Part shown: positions 1 through 10,335 of the stretch, piece after piece
How the letters are laid out: each line of letters opens with the position of its first letter
Position numbering within the stretch: the first letter of the stretch is position 1
Origin: Sporothrix humicola
Lineage: Eukaryota; Ascomycota; Sordariomycetes; Ophiostomatales; Ophiostomataceae
Length of the DNA stretch: 64,000 nucleotides
Assembly: GCA_021396245.1 (NCBI GenBank)
Contig: WNYE01000031.1
Coordinates: 1 to 64,000 of the forward strand
Direction of reading: 5' to 3'
Notes under the pieces: model-generated
The model's database searches: none
Told to the model about the DNA's origin: nothing
Seen by the model: the letters and a program-made list of their open reading frames with translations, nothing else
Position numbers and translations under genes: made by a program

Positions 1-2490
1 TATAATAAAAGTATAAAAATATAAATTTATATAATTATATATTTTAAATAATCGGTAACGATTAAATTTTTTATTTAAGTTATTAAAAAAAAACCTTAAT
101 TTTATATATTTATCGTACTTTATACAACTTTATAATTTTTACTTTATTTTCGTATAAAGTTATCTTTTAATTTATATTACTTTATACCTTTTACTTTATT
201 TTTATATAAAGTAACGTTTTATCTTTTAATTAATTGATTTTTACCGTAATATTATTCGTTTTTTATTTTATATTTTAAAAGGTTTGTTTTTTAGTTATAC
301 TAGTACCGTCGTTTCGCGCCGGTTGTATTATTTATTCTCCGTACCCGTTGAAGGGTTGGTTTACGTCGTTTTGGTTTATTATTGAGGCCGTGGGGGTTAT
401 GTTTATAATATTAACTTATTTATACTTTTTACACTTTTTACTTCTCGGTTTAATTAATTAATTAAATTATAAATTACTTATTAAACTAAATTATAAAACT
501 TTCCTTTAACGGAAAAATAATATTAATATAATTTATTACCGTAAACGTTTTATAAAAGTTTTTTTTATTATTTATTTTTTTTATTTTTTTTCGTAATACC
601 GTTTTATTACACTTTTTATTAACACTACAAAATTATTACTTTAAAGTTCGTAAATAATATTAACCTTTTTACTTACGGCCGTATAATAACCTTTTACTAT
701 TATATTTTATAAAACGTTTAAAAAATAATTATAAACTAAGTATAACCAAAAAACGTTATATTTAAACCGACGAAAAATAAGTTTTTTTACTTCTTTTACG
801 TTTATAAGGTTTCGACGACGACGTTTACGCTTAATTAAAATATTATTTTTACTTTTCGTTAAATAATTTATTTTTTTAATATTTAATTTAATAAAAAGGG
901 TTTTTTTTAAAATATATTTAATAAATAAAACGTTGTTTTACCGTATAAAGTTACGTTTTTATAAAACTTATTAAAAAAATATAAAGTTATATACTTTTAT
1001 AAGTTTAAATAATTTATACGGTTATACTTCGGAGTATAATAATTTACGTCGTAAACGTTTTTTTTTAAAATTAAAAGACCGTTAATTAGTATTTTTTTTT
1101 AAATATTATTTTTTATAAGTATTTTTATATTATTTTTAAAGTTTACCGGTTAATATTTATTTACTTTTTTTACTTTAAATTAAATATATTATTATTAAAC
1201 TTTTATTTAAAATACCGTTAAATTATTTTTTTATTTTAATTAAATTATTAAATTAAAGTTTAAATAATTTAAAACGTAATACGTTACTTTTAACCGTTTA
1301 TTAATTATTACTTACTTTTTTTATATTACTTTTACCGTTTACTTTTAAAAAAATAAATTAAATTATAATTATTAACCGTTAAAAAACTTAATAATAATAA
1401 AACGTTAAAACCGACCGTTTTATAAAATTTTTCGTTATATAAACGTTATATTAAACGATAAAAACCGTATAACACCGTTACTTTTATTTTACGAAAACCG
1501 AAAATAACTTTTTTACGTAAATTTATATTAATTATATTAACCTCCGTGTATACTTTTTTCGGCGTAAAACTATTAACTTTTTAAATTACTTTTATAACGC
1601 TAAAAATAAAACGACCGAATATATAATTTTAATATATTTAAAAATATTATTACGGCCAATAAATTAACTTTAAACTTTTAAAAAATTAAACCACCGGTTA
1701 TAAAACGGTTTTAAAGTTAAATTAATTTTCCGTTAACTTATTTAAAGTAATAAACTTTTAAAATATAACTTTATAAAAAAATTAAAAAAGTTACCGTCGT
1801 CGAAGTAATATAACTCCGTTTAAACTTTATTTTTTTTTTATTTTTACGCCGTACCGTAACGATACGTTATTCTTTTTTAACGGTAATAACTTTACGAGTA
1901 TAACGTTTTTTAATTTCGATTAAAGTTTATTTTTTAAAAGAGTACCGTTTTTTTTTAATAGTATTAACTTTACGAGTATAACGTTTTTTAACTTCGATTA
2001 AAACTTATTTTTTAAAAAAACACTATTTTTTTTTTAACGGTATTAACTTTATAAATACGACGTTTTTTAGTTCCGATTAAAGTTTACTTTTCGAACGAAA
2101 AATTAATTAAATAGTTACGTTTAATACTTTAATAATTTCGGTGGTAACGGTCTCCGTCTTTATTTTTATTTTAATTATTAAATAATTAAACGTTAAAAAT
2201 AATAATAACGGGTTCGTTATAACGTTAATAATACTCGAACGATCGGTTTTAATATTAAAAAATAAAAATAAAAAGTTTATTATAACATTAATAATACTTA
2301 AATAATAAACTTTAAAATAAAATAAAAAAACTAAGTTATAAACTATATACTCCTTTATTTTATACTTTATTTATTATACTTACCTTTTTTATTTATTTAT
2401 TTATTTACTTAACGTATAACCTTAACAAACTAATATATACTTATATAAGTTAAAAAGTTTATACATATAATTTTATAGTAGTTTCTTCCC
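1..2490. repeat. AT-rich, RIP-eroded repeat block
   Basis: Composition is extremely AT-rich, with TpA everywhere and CpA/TpG almost absent, while CpG and ApC persist. That is the signature expected when repeat-induced point mutation converts CpA to TpA on both strands. No long open reading frame survives on either strand. The block ends near 2490, where normal composition resumes within a few dozen bases. It is most likely an old transposon copy or nested copies. The parent family cannot be named from what is left. Confidence 0.85.
1882..2100. repeat. Three diverged 78-79 bp tandem units inside the RIP block
   Basis: Units begin near 1883, 1961 and 2040. Each opens with a GTAATAAC/GTATTAAC-like start, followed by a TTTA...TATAACG stretch and a TTCGATTAAA core. 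Differences are mostly C/T and G/A, as RIP would leave. A second pair with a 63-bp period follows near 2217 and 2280. The first spacing, 78 bp, equals 26 codons, so the units could be remnants of a coding repeat or of element-internal repeats. Confidence 0.7.
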
Positions 2491-3280
2491 TATAAAGGTT
2501 CTGTTTAACTAGTCGCCAATAGTTAAGATTGACTGAGAAAGGCGAATAATAATAATAATAATAACTAACGAAGAAATAAATATTTAGAAAATTGAATTAA
2601 ATAAATAGAATACTTAGCCAAGTTTTTATACTTTAATGTTTATTCACGACCTTTGTAATCTGTTAAACATAGCAACGAAAGATGGACGGAAAGATGTAGT
2701 ATTTTGTTAATATGAAAGATGATATCACGTGACGGTTTCTAAGGTGCGTCTTTACACCCACCTTGAAGCTTCAATTCGCACATGTACACTTATACAATAG
2801 AAACACGAATGAAAGTCAAGCTCTTTGGGACTCGGTGGGCGTGTTACTTTTGACGCTACATGAAATCACAATTTGGTGCCTTACTTGTAGGTTATTGAAA
2901 AAGAAAGGAGGCAGGCAACGACTTTATGTCACAGATGCCAGGCGACGATGCAACTGTTACAGGGCCAAGAGGCGCTAACGCAAGGCTGACTGCTAAGCCC
3001 TGACTCCTTAATTCCCAGTCCTGAAAACCTGCTAGTGGATCGTGCCTGCCAGCGTGTGGCCCCTTTAAATCACAGCTTCAGACCACAGTCGTTCTTTCCG
3101 TTTTCTTCAGCGTGCACCTTCTCTAACCTTCATTGTTTTGATTCCCCTTTTCACACAATCTGCATTACAAGCCAAATCCCCATTTTCTTCCATATTTTAC
3201 TTCCAATCTTCAAACGCATTGCACAACACCACACGTGCCACACCGCCACGACTGCGAGCGGGTCTCGCCGAACCGCCACA
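2491..3280. other. Intergenic transition zone and F-box gene promoter
   Basis: Composition changes here from the AT-rich block to normal. A short (AAT)n run lies at about 2544-2562. A 71-codon reading frame at 2763-2978 has no recognisable domain and no supporting context. From about 3060 the strand is pyrimidine-rich, as in a fungal 5' leader. Confidence 0.6.
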
Positions 3281-5683
3281 ATGAGCGGCTACTTTGAAAA
3301 GCTGCCCAACGAGCTCATGCTGGACATCCTCAGCGTGCTCAGCTACAAGGAGCAGACAACTCTCATGAAGTGCAGCAAGGCACTGCAGGACTACATTGAG
3401 ACCGAGATATACCGCAGCAAGCACATGCGCGACATTGCCATGGACTGGTCCCTCCGCATGTCTGCCCAGACGAGCCTCATCCGCCGCCTCGTCGAAAAGT
3501 ACGGTGCATCGCCGTCATATTACGGGGGACTGCTTCTCGACAAGAATGACAACAATAAAGTCCTGACAAGGAACGCGTGTCAAGGGAAGGACGTCGAGAC
3601 AATCTACCCCAAACTCACCCTCCTAACCGCCTTGAAGCACACAACTTGCGCCGATAAGATTCTGAGCGCGTTGCTGGAGCTCGGCGCCATCATGGATCCT
3701 ATCTCTTGTCCACGCTCACAGAGTGACATTGCCGAAGGCTCGTTCAAGGGGTTCACTCTCACCCAGCACGCCCGATACAATATGCAGTCCTTCCCACGCA
3801 AGGTGCTTCGGATGCCCACAACGTGCGAGGCGGAGGTCGAATGCAAGCTCGCAGCGCTGCGGTACTACTATGATACATACTCCAAGCTGTCTCTTACGAC
3901 TTATGGCGCCACGCCAACAAAAATAACGTGGTCGCTACCGCGCCTCATCAAGTCTGACAACGACTTTCCCATTGTGAAATTCATTTTGGACCGGGAGGGT
4001 GCCAATGCATCCGACAGGGACGAGGGAGGCAAGACGGACGGCGACGAGGTACAAGACACCGAAATGGCCGAAGGCAAGGAGCTGGATGACAACGGTGCCC
4101 CAGAGACCTCAGAGACACGCAAGAGCTATCCTCTTGTCGACCGCCCAGAGAATTGTGGTCCGCACGGCGCGCCCATCTCTCCATTGTCGGCCGCCATTCT
4201 CTGCGGTGCAAGAAATGTCTTTGAGCTTCTCATTGAGCAAGGCGCGGACATCAACGGACCAAATCTGGATTTCAAGAAGCACGGCCCGACTACCCATGCC
4301 CTGCACATTCCCATTTTTGCGGCAGTATACACGCTTTCTCGTCGGAAAACCAATCCAGTCGGCCGCTTCTGGGTCACGAGGTGCATTGAACTAGGCGCCG
4401 ATATCGACCACATGGCCTTGTGCAAACTTTCTGGAAAGCACAGGCCGTACCGCCCAACAAACGAATCTTTGGGCTACTACGCACAAGGAATGGACTACCC
4501 ACCAAATGGAAACATCTACTTTTGGGTAACACCCATTGATGTGTTTGTGGACTGTCTGTCCCTTGGATATCTGCGGAAACGGATCGGCGAGGAAATCAGC
4601 AATTTTGATGACGACGATGACGACGAAACATCATTCTCCGCCCGGAAAAACATGGACCTGCTCCATAAATACCACGCCGAGGCGGATCTGGGCAAAACGC
4701 GCGCGCCTCCTCGCAATACTCGAATTGACGAAGTGCTGGAGCACTGTCGCCGCAGAAGCAATGCAGGCAAACGGGAAGGACCCAGGTTGCCGATATATGC
4801 CGGCTATCCGACAAGCCCTTCCTTGGACAAATGGCACAATTGGAAGCGCATTGTCTCTCCTGTCACGCTGGAGATTCTTCTGGATCGCACGACTGTGTCT
4901 GGCATGGCGCACCCGGTCGCGTTCAGCTACGCGGAAATTCTCAAGTACGAGTTTGAGAGTGGCCGTGGCCAGGGTGGGCGGCTGTTGTCAAAGTACGATG
5001 GGCCCGCCCCGGAAAGCCGGTTTCCGTCGTGGACGTCGGGTTCTGAGGCCGTCGGTCGCCGGACACTCGCAATGCTCCTTCTGTGCAACCAAGAGTCTGT
5101 CCTTGAAGCCACCGAGCTTCAGCGCTACATTGTGTATGCTGTTCGAAGGGCTGATATGCATTTTATGGAGAATGTCGTCCGCAACATCGAGGTTGTGTCT
5201 TCTGAAATGCTCCAGGATGATGCATTCAAAGTGTCCTACACTCCCAACGCAATGAACGATGACATTGAGGCCCAGTTCTTTTACGAGAACCGTGAGCCGG
5301 ACCCCAGTGACAGCAACCGTCCAGCCCCAATTTTTAATACAGATCAAATCATTCATCCCATGAAGGGCTGGACGGCGTTCCACGAGATCTGCTGGATGTG
5401 GAACTCTCAAATGACACGCTGGACAACATATGATTATTTGCCACGCTTTGTACGGCAATCGTCGACTACGACGAGACTACTGTCAACCCTCGCTAAACAT
5501 CATTTCGATTTTCACCAAGAGGCCGAAGATGGGTCAACACCACGGAGTGTCTTGCTGGATGACCCCGAGTCCTCAATGAGCCCCTACGCAAAGGCTACTT
5601 TGGGGGCAATCGCAGACTATGTGGAATGCACGGTGAAAATGCTTGGCATCGAGGACACACTTAGGGATATGACAATGGCCTGA
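3281..5683 (+). CDS. F-box protein with ankyrin-like repeats
   Basis: The product has 800 residues and no intron. An F-box-like motif opens the protein at residues 3-45 (FEKLPNELMLDILSVL, then LMKCSKALQDYIE). Such motifs bind Skp1 and recruit substrates to SCF ubiquitin ligases. A repeat-like stretch in the middle reads SPLSAAILCGARNVFELL followed by EQGADINGP, typical of an ankyrin repeat, and a second GADID occurs nearby. An acidic linker lies between. The reading frame is open back to 3035, but the ATG at 3281 sits directly before the F-box and has the better context. Fungal genomes carry many such F-box/ankyrin proteins, usually with unknown targets. The overall class is fairly secure; the target is unknown. 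Confidence 0.8.
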   Translation: MSGYFEKLPNELMLDILSVLSYKEQTTLMKCSKALQDYIETEIYRSKHMRDIAMDWSLRMSAQTSLIRRLVEKYGASPSYYGGLLLDKNDNNKVLTRNACQGKDVETIYPKLTLLTALKHTTCADKILSALLELGAIMDPISCPRSQSDIAEGSFKGFTLTQHARYNMQSFPRKVLRMPTTCEAEVECKLAALRYYYDTYSKLSLTTYGATPTKITWSLPRLIKSDNDFPIVKFILDREGANASDRDEGGKTDGDEVQDTEMAEGKELDDNGAPETSETRKSYPLVDRPENCGPHGAPISPLSAAILCGARNVFELLIEQGADINGPNLDFKKHGPTTHALHIPIFAAVYTLSRRKTNPVGRFWVTRCIELGADIDHMALCKLSGKHRPYRPTNESLGYYAQGMDYPPNGNIYFWVTPIDVFVDCLSLGYLRKRIGEEISNFDDDDDDETSFSARKNMDLLHKYHAEADLGKTRAPPRNTRIDEVLEHCRRRSNAGKREGPRLPIYAGYPTSPSLDKWHNWKRIVSPVTLEILLDRTTVSGMAHPVAFSYAEILKYEFESGRGQGGRLLSKYDGPAPESRFPSWTSGSEAVGRRTLAMLLLCNQESVLEATELQRYIVYAVRRADMHFMENVVRNIEVVSSEMLQDDAFKVSYTPNAMNDDIEAQFFYENREPDPSDSNRPAPIFNTDQIIHPMKGWTAFHEICWMWNSQMTRWTTYDYLPRFVRQSSTTTRLLSTLAKHHFDFHQEAEDGSTPRSVLLDDPESSMSPYAKATLGAIADYVECTVKMLGIEDTLRDMTMA

Positions 5684-5743
5684 AACTGCGGCGGATATGC
5701 ATCTTTAACTATGTGTACGTCGTACATGGAGCTACCATTTCCC

Positions 5744-6860
5744 CTATGCCGACAATGCCGGTGTTTCGCCATAGTCAACTATGACTCCCTTGCCCATCTT
5801 GGCGCCCGACACGCCGATATCATCGACGATGCGGCGGATGGCGGCAACCTCGTCCGTGGTCAGCTTTACATTGACGGCTGAAGTATTCTCGTCGAGGTAC
5901 GGAATCTTCTTGGTGCCAGGGATGGGAATGATGTCGTCGCCTTGGGCCAGCAGCCAAGCCAGAGCAAGCTGGCCCGACGTGCATGCTGGGGACTTTTTGG
6001 CGGCCATCTCGGCAATGGTGTCGACGAGCACCAGGTTCTTGGCAAAGTTCTCGCCCTGGAAGCGCGGGACGTGGCGGCGGAGGTCCTGGGGGCCAAAGTC
6101 GTCAATGGAGCGGATCTGACCCGTCAGGAAACCACGACCAATGGGCGAGTACGCAAAGGTGCTGATACCAAGCTCGCGGCACGTCTTGAGCAGGTCGGTG
6201 CTCTCGGGGCCCTCAATCTCGAGCGAGAAGACGCTGTACTCGACCTGGACGGCGGCAATGGGCGCAACGGCATAAGCGCGGCGCAGCGTGGTGGACGACG
6301 GCGACGAGATGCCAATGTGGCGGATCTTGCCCTCGTCGCGCAGCTTGACGAGCTCGGCCATGGTCTTTTCGATGGGCGTGACGCCATCGACGCGGTGGAT
6401 GTAGTACAGGTCGATGTGGTCGATGCCCATGCGCTTCAGCGACTTCTCGCAGCTGGCGCGGCAGTACTCCGGTGTTGACGTGATGGTGATGCCGGGTTCG
6501 TTGGTGTCCGGGCGGATGCCGAAGCCAAGGGCAAACTTGGAGGCCAAGAAGATGTCGGTGCGGCGCTCAGGGTGCAGGGAAAACCACTTGCCCAGCAGGT
6601 CCTCGCTGTCACCGTAAAAGTCGGCGGTGTCCCAGTTGGTGGCGCCAATCTCCCAGGCATGGTCGAGAACCGCCAATCGCTCGTCGTCAGTGCTGTCATG
6701 TTAGTACTGTAGGCATTCCGGTGTATTTTTATATTTTGAGAGGACGCTTCACCTACCCAGGCGTGCCATAGGCAATGCTCAGGCCCATGAGACCGAAACC
6801 GACAGCGGGAATCTGGGGGCCATCACGGCCCAATTTACGTGTTGGAAGCACTGCTGGCAT
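5744..6860 (-). CDS. Aldo/keto reductase
   Basis: Two exons, complement of 6757-6860 and 5744-6692, give 350 residues. The 64-bp intron starts GTAGGT and ends with TACTAAC-ATGACAG. The junction falls inside a glycine codon and restores the usual start of the TIM barrel (KLGRDGPQIPAVGFGLMGLS). The catalytic tetrad is visible as Asp56, Tyr61 (DTADFYGDSE), Lys87 (LASKF) and His134 (YYIHRVD). The cofactor-binding end reads IPIPGTKK. The product should be a cytosolic NADPH-dependent reductase of aldehydes or ketones, close to the AKR13/YakC type. It is convergent with the F-box gene, with about 60 bp between the stops. The natural substrate cannot be told from sequence. Confidence 0.92.
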
Positions 6861-7514
6861 TTTGTTTGTGGTCTGGAATTAAAAGGGAGGGTTTGGTGAC
6901 GATGTCAGAGGCTGATTTGGCCGTTTGGCGAGTGGCAGCTATGTTTATTTATGCACGCCTACTCTTGTCCCGGCGGCCAGGCGATCGTGTGGGGGAGGCG
7001 TCCCTTACACGGCGCCATGATTCCGAGGCGTTCGAGATGCTGGAGTTGGGGTAGAAAGATGCGCCAGAATTCTGAGAAATCTGGACGAATACTTCCGCAA
7101 AGTTGGGGAAGCGGGGAAGCACGATCACAGGCCGATTTGCAACAGACCGTGGGCCTGAGCATCTTCAGTTTCAATCCGTCGCCATCATTTTCGAGATACT
7201 TGGGATATTTCTTCAAAACATTTCACGAACTGCCATTTTCTCCCCATTTCATATTTCTTGTATTTGATTTCACATGGCGGAGGCGGCATTGAAGCGGGTA
7301 TATTGGACACTGTCATTTTTATTATCGTTCTCCCGCTTCGGTACCGCCTTCCCTCAATTAATTTATTACAGACAGCCGTAGCTTACAGACGTCAGAATGA
7401 GGCTCCCAGCGGAAGGCGAGGTCCGAAATGACACCTTTCCGTGTCGAAGCTACGATGATGCTCCTGGACGGGGAAGCTCTTTAAATATGGCTACTTGAGC
7501 GCCAGTCTTTGGTC
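6861..7514. other. Divergent promoter region, AKR / SET gene
   Basis: These 654 bp lie between two divergent starts. Short frames at 6839-7054 and 6951-7292 have no domain and are rejected. A TTTAAATA box at about 7481-7488 lies roughly 30 bp before the SET gene ATG. Nothing else stands out. Confidence 0.6.
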
Positions 7515-9818
7515 ATGTTGGCGACTGATCACAGCATCCAGAAATCAATCAACATGGCCGTCAGCACAGAAACGTCATTGGCAATGGGCAGCACCGAAAA
7601 AGTTGACAAAAACGACACTGCTCTCACAAGCCAATCTGCACCCAAGCGCACCTCTCGCAAGACGCTTGTCAAGCGCCACAATGCGCACCTAAAGACACAG
7701 GAAGCGTCGGCAGCGGCAGCAGGCGAGAATGGCAACACGCCGCGGCCAGTCAAGCAGGTGATCCTGGCAGATGCGTACCCTGCATCGTGCAAGTCGATCC
7801 GCGAGCTGGAGGTCATTCCCCTTACTTTACTCGATGTCGAGACGCACCATCGCGGACAGATGGTGGTTGTGCAGGCCGTCACTGCCGCTTACCGTGGTGT
7901 TGGGTCCGTGTCTATTGTTGTCGATGCAGCTGGCGACGCAGAAAAGCTGGCGCTCTACAACCACAGTGATACGTCACTGCTGTCCAACTTGCCGGCAGGA
8001 TGCGTGGTGGCCGTCAAGGAGCCGTATTACAAACGCAACGACAACGACGGCGTCCCAACAGACTGCATGATCTGCGTCGACCACCCGTCAGATGTTGTCT
8101 TGCTCCGGTTCGACGACGAGCTGGTGCCCGACGTCTTGAAGCCATCGGCCGTGGACCGCGCCGCTCTCGACAAAACGCCGGAAGAATGGCGCAAGGCGGG
8201 AGATATGGCCTTTTTGCAGAGAGACCTGCCGACGGCAGCATTTTGCTACACCGAGGCCCTGATCAGCAAGGACGACAAGACGGCAGAGTTTACGGCCGGC
8301 TTACACACAAAGAGAGCAGGTGTCAACCTGCTTCTTGGCCGCTACGATGGAGCCCGCGACGACGCACTGGCGTCACGATCCGGAAACGCAGCGACAGACT
8401 GGCGGGTTTACTTTATGGCAGCCAAGGCGACCTACGGGCTGTGCCACTACGAAGAGAGCAAGGGCTACTTTGAGAAGGCGGTTGCCCTGCAAAAGACTGT
8501 TTCTCCCAACATGGACGCCGCCCTCCAGCGAGAACAAAATCGTTGTCTTGCCCGTGTCCGAGAAGAGACCGAGGGCAGTGAAGACGCCTACGATTTCCCG
8601 GCCATGTATGCGTCCTTGAGCCTGCAAAAGAACCAGGTGCATCTCGACAGAGGCAGCTTTTTGAGAAAGACAGAGGTGCGCCATTCCGACTTCCACGGCA
8701 ACGGTCTCTTTGCCGTGGAAGACATTGCCGCCGGCGATATCGTGTTTGTCGAAAAGGCTGCGTTCATGCCTAACCAGTACTTTGAGCCCACGCGGGCGTC
8801 GGCTGCTCTGTACGCGACCATGGTCCGGCAGATGTGCGACAACCCGTCGGTGGCGGCCGAAGTGCTGCAGCCGCTGTACGGCGGCGATCTCGAGAGGACG
8901 GGGAAGGAGGGAGAGATTGTCGATGGCGTGCCGGTGGTCGATGTCTTTCTGGCCGAGACAATTCGCTTGAAGAACTGCTTTTCGGCACCGCTCTCGACAC
9001 TTGACGACACGAAGCCAGAGGCGGGGCCGTACACGGAGCGTGCCCTCGCAAAGGGGCTCTGGAAACACGCGTCGTATCTCAATCACAGCTGCGTGCCCAA
9101 CACGATGCGCTCGTTCCTCGGCGATGTCCTGATCAGTCGTGCCGTTCGGCCGATCAAAGCGGGCGACGAGCTGTTCCAGCAGTATGTCCCCGTCAAGGCA
9201 GATGTTCGTGCGAGACAGGCCGAGCTGCAGGCCGGCTGGGGGTTCGTGTGCAAGTGCCCGTTGTGTGCCATGGAAACAACAGAGGCTGCCCAAGCCGGCC
9301 ATTTGCACCGCCGCTCTCTTCTGATCCAGGCCGAAAAGCTCGCCTCAAAGCACGCGCCGCACCGCTTCCCGCCCGACTCGGCCGTCCGCACCATGGAGCG
9401 CCTGGCCAAGCAGATGGTCGCCAGCTACGACGAGGCTGCTGAAAAAGACGGCGTCTATGGCGAGGGACAGCCGCGTCTGGGGCTCGTGTATCCGACCATG
9501 TGGCTGTTGAGGGCGCATCGCTGTCGAAAGAGGCACGCCAAAGTCGTTCTGTATGCCGAGCAGACCCTGCGCTGCTTTGGATTCACCGCCCCGAGCGTTG
9601 TCGAAGGGCCTGACGCGATGTACAGTCGGTTGGGCAATCCGTTGCACACAGTCCACGCCGTCAGCGCTTTGGTCATGGGCGGCGAGGCTCATCGGGCGCT
9701 GGGCCAAGAAAAGGAGGCTGAGGTGTTTGACGCGGCCGCGCGGCTTGGCTTTCGCATGGTGACGGGCTTCTCGGAGGATGTTGCAGCAATCGATGAGGGT
9801 GGAGGGAGTGGGAAGTGA
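7515..9818 (+). CDS. TPR-SET domain protein (SMYD-like methyltransferase family)
   Basis: An intronless gene of 767 residues. A TPR-like pair of helices (EEWRKAGDMAFLQRDLPTAA, and the matching GLCHYEESKGYFEKAV) precedes a SET domain. The SET start is HSDFHGNGLFAVEDIAAGD. The core is SYLNHSCVPNT, with the AdoMet-pocket NHSC, and then AGDELFQQYV. The cysteine cluster after the SET core is VCKCPLCAME. The order of TPR, split SET and cysteine-rich post-SET resembles fungal SMYD/Set5-like lysine methyltransferases. The first ATG is at 7515; a second in-frame ATG at 7554 (MAVSTET) is also plausible. Whether the target is a histone or another protein is unknown. The last tyrosine of the SET active site appears as QQY, so activity is likely but unproven. 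Confidence 0.85.
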   Translation: MLATDHSIQKSINMAVSTETSLAMGSTEKVDKNDTALTSQSAPKRTSRKTLVKRHNAHLKTQEASAAAAGENGNTPRPVKQVILADAYPASCKSIRELEVIPLTLLDVETHHRGQMVVVQAVTAAYRGVGSVSIVVDAAGDAEKLALYNHSDTSLLSNLPAGCVVAVKEPYYKRNDNDGVPTDCMICVDHPSDVVLLRFDDELVPDVLKPSAVDRAALDKTPEEWRKAGDMAFLQRDLPTAAFCYTEALISKDDKTAEFTAGLHTKRAGVNLLLGRYDGARDDALASRSGNAATDWRVYFMAAKATYGLCHYEESKGYFEKAVALQKTVSPNMDAALQREQNRCLARVREETEGSEDAYDFPAMYASLSLQKNQVHLDRGSFLRKTEVRHSDFHGNGLFAVEDIAAGDIVFVEKAAFMPNQYFEPTRASAALYATMVRQMCDNPSVAAEVLQPLYGGDLERTGKEGEIVDGVPVVDVFLAETIRLKNCFSAPLSTLDDTKPEAGPYTERALAKGLWKHASYLNHSCVPNTMRSFLGDVLISRAVRPIKAGDELFQQYVPVKADVRARQAELQAGWGFVCKCPLCAMETTEAAQAGHLHRRSLLIQAEKLASKHAPHRFPPDSAVRTMERLAKQMVASYDEAAEKDGVYGEGQPRLGLVYPTMWLLRAHRCRKRHAKVVLYAEQTLRCFGFTAPSVVEGPDAMYSRLGNPLHTVHAVSALVMGGEAHRALGQEKEAEVFDAAARLGFRMVTGFSEDVAAIDEGGGSGK

Positions 9819-10335
9819 AAGATAAAAGGTGCAAGGTGAAAGCGGTTTTGTTTGTGTTTGGCTGAAATGGCCCCATAATTTGTCTTTAGTTAAATTAGGT
9901 AGGAACGACCGGTCTTTTTCATAAACACCGACGCGCCCGCGTTGACGTCACTTGGTCATGTGACATAATCGCCGTGCTCTTTAATTTGCTGCCTGTTCGA
10001 CTCGACTCCATTGCTCTTGCCCATATCATGGCTGCCCCTCCCCACGCCGGTGTTCCTTCCTTTGTCTGGAAAGTCCGTTTCAGTGGTGCATATCGCGAAA
10101 AGGAACGCAAAGCAAAAAGGAATTTGGGAATTCTCCCACTCTCCTTTCCAACACCCTCCGCACCCAGACCTTTTGCGTTTCTCATTCAGCTCCGTTTTGT
10201 CTGTTGTTCCGACTGTCGAATTCGGTTTCACAAGTCCCGCCGACACAGACTCAAGCACTCGCTCCGGCTCCGAGTTTTGTTTACTTTCAATCCCCTACGT
10301 CCGTTTTCATTTTTATATAACCCCCCTTTTCCCCA
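9819..10335. other. Promoter and 5' leader of Zn2Cys6 regulator
   Basis: A 517-bp gap. A TATATAA box lies at about 10312-10318, only about 20 bp before the chosen ATG, so transcription may start very close to it or use other sites upstream. A 207-codon frame starting at 9974 runs through the region without any domain and is taken as chance. Confidence 0.5.

Noticed and set aside
8373..9308. Minus-strand frame of 311 codons
   Set aside because: It is antisense to the SET gene and without any family pattern.
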